32,669 nucleotides of DNA, from assembly GCA_964575225.1 (NCBI GenBank), contig CAZNQW010000013.1:1-32669 (forward strand). Direction: 5' to 3'. The stretch comes from CAZNQW01 sp964575225. Lineage in GTDB: Bacteria; Chloroflexota; Anaerolineae; JAAYZQ01. A program made the translations under genes and the position numbers. Below the pieces are notes generated by a model, which was not told the origin of the DNA, did not search any database, and worked only from the letters and a program-made list of their open reading frames with translations. Every line of letters begins with the position of its first letter. The first letter of the stretch is position 1. This document shows, piece after piece, positions 7,597 through 16,435 of this stretch.

Positions 7597-9570
7597 GTGG
7601 AGAAAAAGATACAAGCGAGTATGCCAAGAACTAGCCTTTCGATGGCCATCATGGTGGTTTTGCTGTTGGGACTCACAGCCGCCATTGCCATGGCTCAGGC
7701 GCCTCAGGGGATCGAACCCGACGCGCCTGCCCTGCTGCCAGCGATACAGGTGGCAAAAGTGGCCGAGGCCACCGAGGTCAAGCCAGGCGATGGGGTCGTG
7801 TACCAGGTCGTCTTTACCAACGCGGCCGCGAGCGACATCGTTCTGGAGGTCATCACCGACACGCTGCCCATGCCGTTCGAGTACATCGTCCTTTTGGCGG
7901 GCAGCGACTCAACGCTGACGGAACCACAGGATAAAGTCGAGCCGGAAATCGTCTGGACCGGCCCCTATACTGTGCCGGCGATGGACACCTTTACAATGCG
8001 CTACATGGTCCGAGTGCCCGACACCACACCGGCCATGACCACGCCCTATACCAACACCGTGGAGGCAACGTACAGCGGCGCTTTGATGACGGCCTCGGCT
8101 GAGGCCGGTGTGACGGTCGTCAGCCCCAATGTGCAGGTGACCAAGACCGCAGCCGTGGATCGGGTTCTGGTCGGCGAGGTGCTCACCTACACCATTCTGC
8201 TGGAAAACACGGGCAACGGCGGCGCCATCGTCGACGAGGTGAATGATACCTTGCCCACCGGCCTGGTCTTTCGGGGAATGCTGCCCACGGGCACCATTAC
8301 CGATGACCCCATCGGCACCACAGGGCCCATCACTTGGACAGGGCCCTTTGCCCTGGCTGCTGGCGACGCCATTTCGCTGTCCTACACGGTTGACGTCGCA
8401 TCCCCTTCGGGCTCCACTCTTGTCAACAGTGTGGTAGCGGTCGTCGATGGTGTGGCCACCCAGGCCGCCAGCGCCACTGTCCAACTCGGAAGCCGCAAAG
8501 TATTCCTTCCGATCCTGGCGAGGTATTGGACCCCGCCCAAGTTCGTGGTCGCCAAGGAGGCATCAGCCGCCGAAGTGGTCAAGCTGGACCCGGTGATCTA
8601 TACGGTGACCTTTACCAACATCGGCAGCCTCCCGGCGACGCTGGACGAGATCCAGGATACGCTGCCGACTGGGTTTGTGTTCCAAAGCATGGAAGCCGGC
8701 AGTGATGTGGCCGCCGCCCCGATGGGGACAACGGGCACCATCGTCTGGAAGGGACCCTTTGAGGTCGAATCTAAGGGAAGCCTGACCCTGGTCTACAAGG
8801 TCAAAGCGGCCGACGCCGTCGGCCTGTTCACCAACAGTGTGACGGGTACCACCCTGGTGGGTGAGCCGCCCGACGAGCCGGCAACGGCCACGGTCAAAGT
8901 TAAGGATCCGATCCTGCTTTGGGAGGACTTTGAGACGGGCACCGACGGCTGGGAGCCCTTCCTGAACTACTGGCGGTTGAATCCGGATCAGTGGTATCTC
9001 AAGGCGGGCGCCGGCTGGCAAGGTTCCACCGGTCTGAATCATAACCTCGTCCGCGGCGTGACCGATCCGCGGGGCATCGAGCGCGGCGCTCACGATGCCC
9101 TGTACATGTACCAGGGTGCGGGTTCTGATGATTGGGTCAATTATCGGGTGGAAGCCCGTGTGATCCTGAGGGAGGGTCTTTCAGGCGAGCAGATGGGCCT
9201 GTGGTTCCGGGGCAAGTACACCGAGCCCGAAGATCCCACAATCGACGGCAAGTACGTCCAGGGCTACTATCTCGTCTTCCGCCCTCGGACCGTCGACAGT
9301 ATTGTGCTAAGCCGCATCAAGGATAGTGGCTCTACGGCCTACCACTTTAGCGACCCGGATGTCATCGCCCTGGGGACGCGCCCGATGGCGCGCAATACCT
9401 GGTACCTGATGGCGGTCGAGGTTCGGGGCAGCAACATCAAGGTCTTTATCGATGGCGACCTGGTGATCGACCACACCGATTCGACCTGGGGCCAGGGCAC
9501 CGTGGGCTTTTTCTGCTACAAAATCCTGGATGCCACGTGGGACAATGTCCTGGTGCTGCCCCTGGACTGA
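7597..9570 (+). CDS. Secreted surface protein: three DUF11 repeats, FLP motif, LamG-like C-terminal domain
   Basis: 657 aa from GTG 7597, which has GGGAGG about 10 bases upstream. ATG 7621 is a possible alternative but has a poor ribosome site. The signal peptide ends near AMA (residue 33). DUF11 repeats span ~50-175, ~179-298 and ~316-435. The segment KVFLPILARYW (301-311) lies between repeats two and three. The C-terminal ~439-657 domain aligns along its length with that of the upstream gene (EDFETG, MYQGAGSDDWVNYRVEA, GLWFRGKY, YYLVFRP, WYLMAVEVRGSNIKVFIDGD, GQGTVGFF). The pair therefore arose by tandem duplication, with an extra DUF11 unit placed after the YLP-type motif. The role is inferred to be a surface scaffold or adhesin and a possible target of the glycosyltransferases encoded downstream. 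Confidence 0.85.
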   Translation: MEKKIQASMPRTSLSMAIMVVLLLGLTAAIAMAQAPQGIEPDAPALLPAIQVAKVAEATEVKPGDGVVYQVVFTNAAASDIVLEVITDTLPMPFEYIVLLAGSDSTLTEPQDKVEPEIVWTGPYTVPAMDTFTMRYMVRVPDTTPAMTTPYTNTVEATYSGALMTASAEAGVTVVSPNVQVTKTAAVDRVLVGEVLTYTILLENTGNGGAIVDEVNDTLPTGLVFRGMLPTGTITDDPIGTTGPITWTGPFALAAGDAISLSYTVDVASPSGSTLVNSVVAVVDGVATQAASATVQLGSRKVFLPILARYWTPPKFVVAKEASAAEVVKLDPVIYTVTFTNIGSLPATLDEIQDTLPTGFVFQSMEAGSDVAAAPMGTTGTIVWKGPFEVESKGSLTLVYKVKAADAVGLFTNSVTGTTLVGEPPDEPATATVKVKDPILLWEDFETGTDGWEPFLNYWRLNPDQWYLKAGAGWQGSTGLNHNLVRGVTDPRGIERGAHDALYMYQGAGSDDWVNYRVEARVILREGLSGEQMGLWFRGKYTEPEDPTIDGKYVQGYYLVFRPRTVDSIVLSRIKDSGSTAYHFSDPDVIALGTRPMARNTWYLMAVEVRGSNIKVFIDGDLVIDHTDSTWGQGTVGFFCYKILDATWDNVLVLPLD

Positions 9571-9580
9571 TGATCCAGGG
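9560..9580. other. Hairpin spanning the stop codon of the second DUF11 gene
   Basis: CCCTGGA (9560-9566) and TCCAGGG (9574-9580) form a perfect 7-base stem with the TGA in its loop, 16 bases before the next start codon. It lacks a T-tract. It could lower read-through from the surface-protein genes into the glycosyltransferase genes. Confidence 0.4.
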
Positions 9581-9595
9581 ACGGATGGAGAGACG

Positions 9596-12067
9596 GTGGC
9601 TCTGACCTCGCCGGACAAAGCAACCGATCGGGCGACACAGACGAGCCGGGCAGGGTCCCCAGGGGCCCTGCTCGGTTTGCTTGTCGTGTTGTTCCTGGGC
9701 GCAGCTCTCCGGCTGCGCTATCTGCTGGGAGCCAGCCCGTTCGTGGACGAGTACAGCACGGTCATGGCCGTGCGGGGCGTCCTGAACGGGGGTATCCCCC
9801 TGTTGCCCACGGGCTTTTTTTATGGGCACGATGTGTTGTTTACCTATGCGGCAACCCTCGCCGCGTGGCTGGGCGGCGATGACCTGATGGCCATCCGCGC
9901 GATGAGTGTGGCGGCCTCGCTGGGTACCATCGCGTTGGCCTATGCCATCGGTCGGCGGCTTTTTTCACAGGCGGCGGGCCTTCTGACGGCTGCCTTGGCA
10001 GCCCTATCGCCCGAAGGGGTGCTGTGGGGGGCGCGGGCGCGAGCCTATGCCCTGGAGCAGTTCCTGGCGCTTGCCGCGTTTTGGATGTTTTATCGGGGGA
10101 TCGAGCAGGATCGGCCTGGCTGGCGACGCCTGGGCCTTCTGTTGTTGGTGGCTGCCGTGTACGTCCACCCTGAATCGGCTATGCTGCTGCCCGGCCTGGC
10201 GCTGGCGGTGCTGGTGCTGCGTGGTGTTCGCTGGTGGCTCCACCTGGATCGGGTGGTTGAGTTCGGGCTGGCGGGTATGGGCGTAGTGGGTCGTTACCTG
10301 CTGCAAAAGGTGGTGGCAGGCGGCGAGGTAGGTGGCTTTGAGACCATCGCCGATGCCCGCCCGACCTTTGGCTTTCTGGCCAATCTGGCCGGTGGGCTCG
10401 AAACCGTGACCGGGTTTCTGTCCAGCGCGCCTGTGCTGCCGGTGGCCCTTTTGGCCGGGGGGGCGATCCTGGCTGCCATCCTGCGTCCGCGCCGGGAGGG
10501 GCGTGTCAATGCCACCTGGTTCTTGTCCCTCACCCTGGCTGCGATTCTGTTGCAGATGGCGCTGGTGGTGGGCGGAACCTGGCAGAGCACCCGCTACCTG
10601 ATCTTTGCATTGCCGCTCCTGTTTCTGTTGGCGGGCGCGGGCTTGACTGCCCTGATCACTATGCTCGAGCCGCGCCTTCCCCGTTGGGGCCTGGCTGCTG
10701 TGGGGATAGGGGTTGGGCTCTTGACCCTGTTTCCGTCGGTGAGTCCTGTACTTCGTGCGGCCAATACCGCCGAGATCGCCATGGATGGCGCCCTGGACTA
10801 TGTGGCGGCAGAGGGCCAGCCGGGTGATCTCCTGGCGACCTCTGCGCCGGCCGCGGCCTGGGTCCACCTGGGGCAGGTGGAGTTTTTTACCCTGGGCGAA
10901 ACCTATGAGGAATTCGTCTGGCAAAAGGACGGTCGGTGGTACGACAAGTGGGTGGGCGCTCCCCTCGTTCGGACTGCTGAAGAGCTGACGTCGGTCCTGG
11001 ATGAAGCCGAGGCGGCCGGCGCGACCCTGTGGTTTGTCACTGACGAGTCGCGATTGCTCCAGCGCTACGACGCCGAGTTCGTCCAGGTGGTGTGGGCGCG
11101 GATGGCATTGGTCCACGCGGGGGGGCGCGCCCTGGTGTTTCGCTCGCGCCCGGCAACGGCTTTTGCCGTGGTCGTCGACAGCCCTCGCCGAGAAACCTTT
11201 GGCGGATGGCTTTCGCTGGCCGGTCACGCCCTTGGATCGACCGAGCAGGCGGGCGCCCCGCCGAGCGGCGCGCTGGTGGTCCAGCCGGGGCAGCCGCTGC
11301 CCCTGCGGCTAACCTGGCAGATCCAGACTCCCCCTGCCGATACCTACACCCTTTTTGTCCACCTGATGGATGACGCGGGAGAACGGTGGGGGCAGGTGGA
11401 CGGGCTGCCTCTCGGCGGATTGTACCCCATGCATCTTTGGCAGCCCGGCATTCGCTACCCCGATGAGTGGCGGTTGGATCTGCCGTCGGATCTGCCGCCG
11501 GGGCGCTATCGGTTGGAGCTGGGTTTGTACGATCTGGGGACCGGCGACCGCTTGCTCCTGACCGACGGGCCGGGCAAGCTGCCGGGCGACGTGCTGATTG
11601 TCGATTATGTGACCGTCCCCGGTGGGGGAGAACCCAAATCGCCCGAGTCGATCCTGGAGGCCGAGTTCGGGGGAGCCATCCGCCTACTGGGGGTTTCGCC
11701 CAATATCGCCGGCCGGCCCGTCCACTCAGGGGCGACGGTCGAGGCTACGCTGCACTGGCGGGTCGAGGCGCCCACGGATCAGGCTTATACACTGTTTGCC
11801 CACGTGGTGGGGCCCGATGGGCTCCCGCTGGCCCAGTTCGATGGGCCGCCCCAGGGTGGGTTCTACCCGACCGCCTTTTGGGACCCCGGCGAGCGTCTGG
11901 AGGATCGGGTCGCCCTTGCCCTTCCGGCCGATACCGAACCGGGTGAATATCCGGTCGTAGCCGGCTTTTACCTTTTCGCCACGGGAGAACGGCTACCGGT
12001 CACCGGCGCCGACGCCACGACGGCAGGCGACGCCGTCCGTCTGACGACACTGGTGGTAGAACCCTGA
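9596..12067 (+). CDS. GT-C membrane glycosyltransferase (GT39/ArnT-like, PMT_2) with two C-terminal beta-sandwich domains
   Basis: 823 aa from GTG 9596 (GGAG 5 bases upstream), 26 bases after the previous stop. The N-terminal half has about ten hydrophobic helices. The first external loop carries FVDEY (D51, E52), the acidic pair typical of GT-C/GT39 enzymes that use polyprenyl-phosphate sugars, followed by GIPLLPTGFFYGHD. After the last helix come a ~110-residue soluble region (WLHLGQ-like, KDGRWYDKW, LWFVTDESRL) and two copies of a beta-sandwich (~536-680 and ~689-823). Each copy has LxW, YTLFxHxxD, G-YP-x-x-W-x-P-G and G-x-Y-x-L/V-x-x-G-x-Y. It is inferred to transfer a sugar from a lipid carrier on the outer face of the membrane. 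It is a close paralog of the gene at 13934. Confidence 0.85.
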   Translation: MALTSPDKATDRATQTSRAGSPGALLGLLVVLFLGAALRLRYLLGASPFVDEYSTVMAVRGVLNGGIPLLPTGFFYGHDVLFTYAATLAAWLGGDDLMAIRAMSVAASLGTIALAYAIGRRLFSQAAGLLTAALAALSPEGVLWGARARAYALEQFLALAAFWMFYRGIEQDRPGWRRLGLLLLVAAVYVHPESAMLLPGLALAVLVLRGVRWWLHLDRVVEFGLAGMGVVGRYLLQKVVAGGEVGGFETIADARPTFGFLANLAGGLETVTGFLSSAPVLPVALLAGGAILAAILRPRREGRVNATWFLSLTLAAILLQMALVVGGTWQSTRYLIFALPLLFLLAGAGLTALITMLEPRLPRWGLAAVGIGVGLLTLFPSVSPVLRAANTAEIAMDGALDYVAAEGQPGDLLATSAPAAAWVHLGQVEFFTLGETYEEFVWQKDGRWYDKWVGAPLVRTAEELTSVLDEAEAAGATLWFVTDESRLLQRYDAEFVQVVWARMALVHAGGRALVFRSRPATAFAVVVDSPRRETFGGWLSLAGHALGSTEQAGAPPSGALVVQPGQPLPLRLTWQIQTPPADTYTLFVHLMDDAGERWGQVDGLPLGGLYPMHLWQPGIRYPDEWRLDLPSDLPPGRYRLELGLYDLGTGDRLLLTDGPGKLPGDVLIVDYVTVPGGGEPKSPESILEAEFGGAIRLLGVSPNIAGRPVHSGATVEATLHWRVEAPTDQAYTLFAHVVGPDGLPLAQFDGPPQGGFYPTAFWDPGERLEDRVALALPADTEPGEYPVVAGFYLFATGERLPVTGADATTAGDAVRLTTLVVEP

Positions 12068-12068
12068 G

Positions 12069-13937
12069 ATGACAGGCCTTGATCGCCGCTCCGCATCGGA
12101 CGTGAAGAATCGAGCCCCGCGGCCTGCCCCCCATCGGTCCCAAGATCGCGGACTGTGGGTGATAGCCGCGCTGATGTTCGTGGCGATCCTGGTCGCCAAC
12201 GGCAGTTTGGCCCTCTCTCACGACAAGGCGCTCAACGACCGGTTGAATTATTTCCTCACGGCGCGCACTCTGGCTCAAGGGGGCGGCCTGGCAGTGCCGG
12301 CCAAGTCGGATCTGCGGGTTCCGGACCTGACCTCCCCGTACGCTGTGGGCGAGCGTCCCCTCTATCCTTTCCTGGCGTCGCTGGCCATTCGTTTGGCGGG
12401 CCCCCATGTGCAGGCCACCAATTTCGTGTCGGCGCTGGTGCGAGCCCTGGCCCTTTTCCCCATCTTTGCCCTGGCCCTCTGGCTATTTGGCCGGTGGACG
12501 GCCATCGGCACGGCCATCCTTTACGCCCTGAGCCCGCCCTGGACCGGCCTGGGCGCGACGACCATGACCGATACCACCTTTGCCCTGTTCTTTTACCTGG
12601 CCCTGATGGCCGCAGTGGCCTATTGGCGCCGGCCCAGCCGGGCGCTGGCTCTGGGGACGGGCCTGGCTTTTGCCCTCACGGTCATGTCGCGCGAGGAAGG
12701 CCTGTTGCTGGCGGTGGGCCTGGTGTTGATCTTGCTGTTGCAGCCCCAGTGGGCCTCCTCGGGATCGGGAAGCACGGGTGCCGCGGGCTCCGGAGGACTG
12801 CTCGGCTTGGTGCGGCGTGTCCTCGCGCAGGCTCCGTGGCGGGATCTGGCGCTGTTTGCCATCGGTCCTTTGTTGGGCTGGATCGGCCAAAAGGTGTACC
12901 TGTATCAGGCCTTTGGCTCCTTTTCTTCGGCGGCGCATCCGCTATTTTTCAACTCCCAGTACGAGTTCCTGTATGCCCTGCGGTTGCAAACCCGCGCCGA
13001 GTATTTTGCCTCCATCGGCGGGGTGGAGGGCGCCATTGTGGCGCGGATCTTTACCCACCTCAGCCAGATACAGGCCTTTTTCGCCGATGGCCTCCTCATC
13101 GACACCGGGCAGGCGGGGTTGTTTCCCTTGACCTTCCTGATTCCCCTGGGTCTCAGCGTCCGTGAGTTGGCGCGCAAGGTGCTGGCTCGCCAATCGCAGG
13201 CCATCCTGATTGGGATCATTGCTCTGGTCGTGCTGGCTCAGGCCCTCGCCTGGCCCACCTTCCTGGGGCGCTGGCGCTATAGTGAGATCCGCCACGTGCA
13301 GGTGACGACGCCCTTTTTCATGATGCTGGCTGTGGAGGGGCTGGTCCTTCTTTGGGGCAGGTCCCTGGCCCGCAAGGCCCTCGTCGTGCTGCTGTCGGTC
13401 CATTTCCTGCTGTTCGTGCTGTTGAATCAGGTCCTGCTGGTGGACGTGTTGGCTGTGGCGCCGCCCGACAACACCATCGATATTCAGGCCTTGCGCCAGA
13501 TTGCGCCCGATCTGGACGAGGGCTCGGTGATCATGAGCCGCAAGCCCAATCGGGCCGCCCGCTATACGGGCCAATCGGCGGTGATGATGCCCCTTGCCGG
13601 GTTCAAGGACATCATGGTCTATGCCCGAGAACATGGCGTCACTCACCTCCTGGCGGTCCCTCGCGAGCTGGAAACGCGCCCGGGCCTGGTCGAGGGGCTG
13701 GCAGCTACCGGCGACCAGATCTGCCTGGTCGTAGACATGGGCCGTGTCCAGATCTATGAAATTGTGGGCTATGGCTTTCTGGAGTCGATTGAGGAAGGCG
13801 GACCTCTCGATCAGGATGTGGATCTGGCGGCCCCGGCGCCGCCCCCCGATTGGGGAGCGTTTGTCCGCCGCGTCGATCCTTCCACTGTGGAAAAGGCCTG
13901 GCTCACCGTGCAAACGTGGCTGGGAGCGACGCCATGA
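12069..13937 (+). CDS. GT-C membrane glycosyltransferase without beta-sandwich domain
   Basis: 622 aa from ATG 12069, one base after the previous stop; no clear ribosome site is visible, which fits translational coupling. There are about ten to twelve hydrophobic helices. The first external loop has HDKALNDRLNYFLTARTLAQGGG followed by a P-rich stretch and RPLYPF, as in many GT39/PMT_2-like bacterial proteins of unknown acceptor. MTDTTFALFF and MSREEGLLL mark later loops. A short soluble tail (~460-622) has the alpha/beta pattern seen just after the last helix in the paralogs. It lacks both the DE pair and the C-terminal beta-sandwich of its neighbours, so its donor or acceptor probably differs. 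Family call good; specificity unknown. Confidence 0.78.
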   Translation: MTGLDRRSASDVKNRAPRPAPHRSQDRGLWVIAALMFVAILVANGSLALSHDKALNDRLNYFLTARTLAQGGGLAVPAKSDLRVPDLTSPYAVGERPLYPFLASLAIRLAGPHVQATNFVSALVRALALFPIFALALWLFGRWTAIGTAILYALSPPWTGLGATTMTDTTFALFFYLALMAAVAYWRRPSRALALGTGLAFALTVMSREEGLLLAVGLVLILLLQPQWASSGSGSTGAAGSGGLLGLVRRVLAQAPWRDLALFAIGPLLGWIGQKVYLYQAFGSFSSAAHPLFFNSQYEFLYALRLQTRAEYFASIGGVEGAIVARIFTHLSQIQAFFADGLLIDTGQAGLFPLTFLIPLGLSVRELARKVLARQSQAILIGIIALVVLAQALAWPTFLGRWRYSEIRHVQVTTPFFMMLAVEGLVLLWGRSLARKALVVLLSVHFLLFVLLNQVLLVDVLAVAPPDNTIDIQALRQIAPDLDEGSVIMSRKPNRAARYTGQSAVMMPLAGFKDIMVYAREHGVTHLLAVPRELETRPGLVEGLAATGDQICLVVDMGRVQIYEIVGYGFLESIEEGGPLDQDVDLAAPAPPPDWGAFVRRVDPSTVEKAWLTVQTWLGATP

Positions 13938-16435
13938 CGGTATCCAGGCGAGGCATAGGCTGGCTCACGGTCGCCCTGCTGGTGGCCATTCTGGGGATGG
14001 CCCTTTGGTTTCGCTGGACCTACGTCCGCGGCGTCAGCCTGTACGTGGATGAGTACATCACCCTCCGCGCGGCTTGGCAGATCCTGGAGCGGGGGGTGCC
14101 CCTGTTGCCCACCGGCAACTTTTATAGCCACGGGCTCTTGCTGTCCTACGTCGAGGCCGGGGTCGCCGCCCTGGTGGGATTCGATCCCCTGGCGGCGCGC
14201 CTGCCCGTGCTCCTCATCAGCGTGTTGACGGTGTTCCTGGTGTGGTGGGTGGGCCGTCGCTGGTTCTCTCAGCCGGTGGGCCTGCTGGCAGCCGGGCTCC
14301 TGGCGCTGGCGCCCGAGGCCATCGTCTGGGGCGGGCGGGCGCGCATGTACGCCCCCCTCCAGTTCTTTGTCCTGCTGGCGGTGTTCGCCTATTGGCGGGC
14401 CGTGGGCGCCGGGGGCCGCCGGCGCGATTCCCTTTTCTTTGCCCTGTGTTTTCTGTGCGCCCTTTTCCTCCACGCCGAGGCCATGATCCTGTTGCCGGTT
14501 CTGGGTCTCGTGGCCCTGGGCATCGACGGGCCTCGCCTCCGGCGGGAGGGCCTCGCTGGGCTGCTGCGGTTCTGGTGGGGAAAGGGGCTGATCCTGGCCT
14601 GGGGTGCGGCGGCGTTGGGCGTGCTGGTTGAGCTGTGGTTCCGGCAACTGGGCCCGCCCATGGTCTCGCGCCTGGCCGAAGGCGTCTATGGCCCCAGCGG
14701 TCGGGTCTATGTGCAGCCGGCCTGGGACGGGCCGGGCATCTACAAGACGCTGGAACCCTTGCTCACCTCGCCTGGCGTATTGGGGCTGTTGGCGTTGGGG
14801 GCCCTGCTGTGGCTATTTGCTTTGTTGGGCAGGCGTCGCGACGGTGTAGCGGGCAGTCCGCGTCACCCCGAATGCGGGCAAGGCAGTGCACCGGGCAGCT
14901 CGCGTCACCCCCGCGTATGCGGGGGTCCACATCTTGCCAGAGGAGCCCATCGTCCAGGCGATAACCGTACCCTACCGGAGGGCTGGGCGCCCGTCCTGAT
15001 CTACCTGGCGGCCCTCGTGGGCCTGACCCTGATCGTGCTGCTCTTTGTCGCCGATTCCAGTTGGAAGAGCCCGCGCTATCTCTTTATGCTGTTGCCCGAG
15101 GTGTTCCTGATCCTATCGGCCGGCTTGTGGGTCGCAGCGGATCGCCTCTTCCGTTCCATACGCGGCCAATGGGTGGTTTTCGGTGTGGCGCTGGCGTGGG
15201 TCGTGGCGAGTTCCTGGCTTCCGGCGCAGGCCGCGGCGCGGGAAGACGTGGCGGCGTACGATCGCGCTTTCGAGTTCGTCGCTGCCCGATGGCAGGCGGG
15301 CGACGCGGTGATGACCTTTGTGCCGCAGGCCGCGGGGTTGTACCTGGGCCAGAGCGATTACGTCAGTGTGCCCACCGACTATCGGGGCTTTGCCTACAAG
15401 TCCGATGGACGCTGGTTGGAGGGGTGGGACGGCATTCCCCTGGTGGATTCGGCGGCAGGGGTCCGCGAGGCCCTGGCGGCCCACGACCGGCTGTGGTTCG
15501 TGGTCGACGAGCACCGCCTGCACAGCCGCTTTGCGCCGGGGTTTGCCCAGGCCGTGTGGGACGGTATGGAGCTGGTGTGGCGGGATGGGGGTGTGATAGT
15601 CTTTGCCTCCGCCGATCCGCCACCCCCGACTGCTCGCATCGACCGGCCGGTGGATCTGGGGACGATCCGGCTGGTGGGATACGCGCTGGAGCGGGCGCCG
15701 CAGCCCGGCCAAGATCTGCCCATCGCCCTCTTTTGGTCGGCCGACGAAAACCCAGCGTCCGTCTATTCCGCCTTTGTTCACCTGGTGGACGAGACGGGGA
15801 GGGGTTGGGCGCAGAGCGACGGGCCGCCCCTGGGTGCGCTTTATCCCACCACGAGCTGGCGCCCGGGCGAGGTCCTGCGCGATAGGCACACATTGGCCTT
15901 GCCATCCGACCTGCCCGACGGCCTGTACCGTCTCGATGCCGGCATGTACGAGGCCGAGACCATGACCCATCTTCTGACGCCCTGGGGGAGCGACCGCGCT
16001 GCGCTGGGTTTTTTCCGTATCGGCGCCCCCCCCGGCCTGCCCGCCGACCTGATGGAGGTGGACCGGCTTCTGGAAAGCATCACTTTGCTCGGCTATTCCC
16101 TCCAGCCGATGGCAGAGCGACGATGGGCGCTGACCCTGGCCTGGCAGGCCGAATCGCCGGTGACCGAAGACTATTCCGTGTTCGTCCATCTGGTGGACGG
16201 AGCGGGCGAAATCGCGGCCCAGCGGGACGCGCCACCGGGCGGTGGTTTCTACCCGACCCGCTACTGGACCCCGGACGAGATGGTGCTGGATCATCATGAA
16301 CTCGAGTTGCCGCCTGCTGCGCATGGTGGCGTCTACCGGCTTCTGGTGGGGTTGTACCATCCCGAAAGTGGCCGGCGATTGACGGCCGCCGATGGACAAG
16401 ACCGGCTGGAGTTGCAGACGTGGACCATTCCCTGA
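13934..16435 (+). CDS. GT-C membrane glycosyltransferase with two C-terminal beta-sandwich domains and an in-frame repeat insert
   Basis: 833 aa; ATG 13934 overlaps the previous TGA (ATGA). It parallels the protein from 9596 almost from end to end: YVDEY (D39, E40), GVPLLPTGNFYSHG, PEAIVWGGRARMYA, SPRYLFMLLPE, then SDGRWLEGW and RLWFVVDEHRL. The two beta-sandwich domains lie at ~569-697 and ~707-833 (YSAFVHLVD and YSVFVHLVD cores). Between two helices, residues ~304-348 form a low-complexity Pro/Gly/Arg/His stretch that the paralog lacks (about four residues there); it is encoded by a palindromic DNA repeat (separate entry). The reading frame stays open, so the enzyme may still work with an enlarged loop. 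The likely role is an outer-face sugar transferase using polyprenyl-phosphate donors. Confidence 0.85.
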   Translation: MTVSRRGIGWLTVALLVAILGMALWFRWTYVRGVSLYVDEYITLRAAWQILERGVPLLPTGNFYSHGLLLSYVEAGVAALVGFDPLAARLPVLLISVLTVFLVWWVGRRWFSQPVGLLAAGLLALAPEAIVWGGRARMYAPLQFFVLLAVFAYWRAVGAGGRRRDSLFFALCFLCALFLHAEAMILLPVLGLVALGIDGPRLRREGLAGLLRFWWGKGLILAWGAAALGVLVELWFRQLGPPMVSRLAEGVYGPSGRVYVQPAWDGPGIYKTLEPLLTSPGVLGLLALGALLWLFALLGRRRDGVAGSPRHPECGQGSAPGSSRHPRVCGGPHLARGAHRPGDNRTLPEGWAPVLIYLAALVGLTLIVLLFVADSSWKSPRYLFMLLPEVFLILSAGLWVAADRLFRSIRGQWVVFGVALAWVVASSWLPAQAAAREDVAAYDRAFEFVAARWQAGDAVMTFVPQAAGLYLGQSDYVSVPTDYRGFAYKSDGRWLEGWDGIPLVDSAAGVREALAAHDRLWFVVDEHRLHSRFAPGFAQAVWDGMELVWRDGGVIVFASADPPPPTARIDRPVDLGTIRLVGYALERAPQPGQDLPIALFWSADENPASVYSAFVHLVDETGRGWAQSDGPPLGALYPTTSWRPGEVLRDRHTLALPSDLPDGLYRLDAGMYEAETMTHLLTPWGSDRAALGFFRIGAPPGLPADLMEVDRLLESITLLGYSLQPMAERRWALTLAWQAESPVTEDYSVFVHLVDGAGEIAAQRDAPPGGGFYPTRYWTPDEMVLDHHELELPPAAHGGVYRLLVGLYHPESGRRLTAADGQDRLELQTWTIP
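14851..14926. repeat. Degenerate tandem palindromic repeat inside a glycosyltransferase gene
   Basis: Two related copies start GGGCAG(T/C)(C/T)CGCGTCACCCC, at 14851-14878 and 14893-14926. The second contains a perfect 8-base stem (ACCCCCGC, loop GTAT, GCGGGGGT; 14907-14926). It resembles REP-like intergenic palindromes of the form GTCACCCCCGC...GCGGGGGTCC. It lies in coding DNA and keeps the frame open. Confidence 0.7.

Noticed and set aside
6206..7627. 473-codon open frame opposite the first DUF11 gene, and other long antisense frames
   Set aside because: Antisense shadows of GC-rich coding DNA with no signal sequence, motif or ribosome site.
14851..14926. CRISPR-like array
   Set aside because: Only two imperfect copies with no regular spacer, inside a coding frame.
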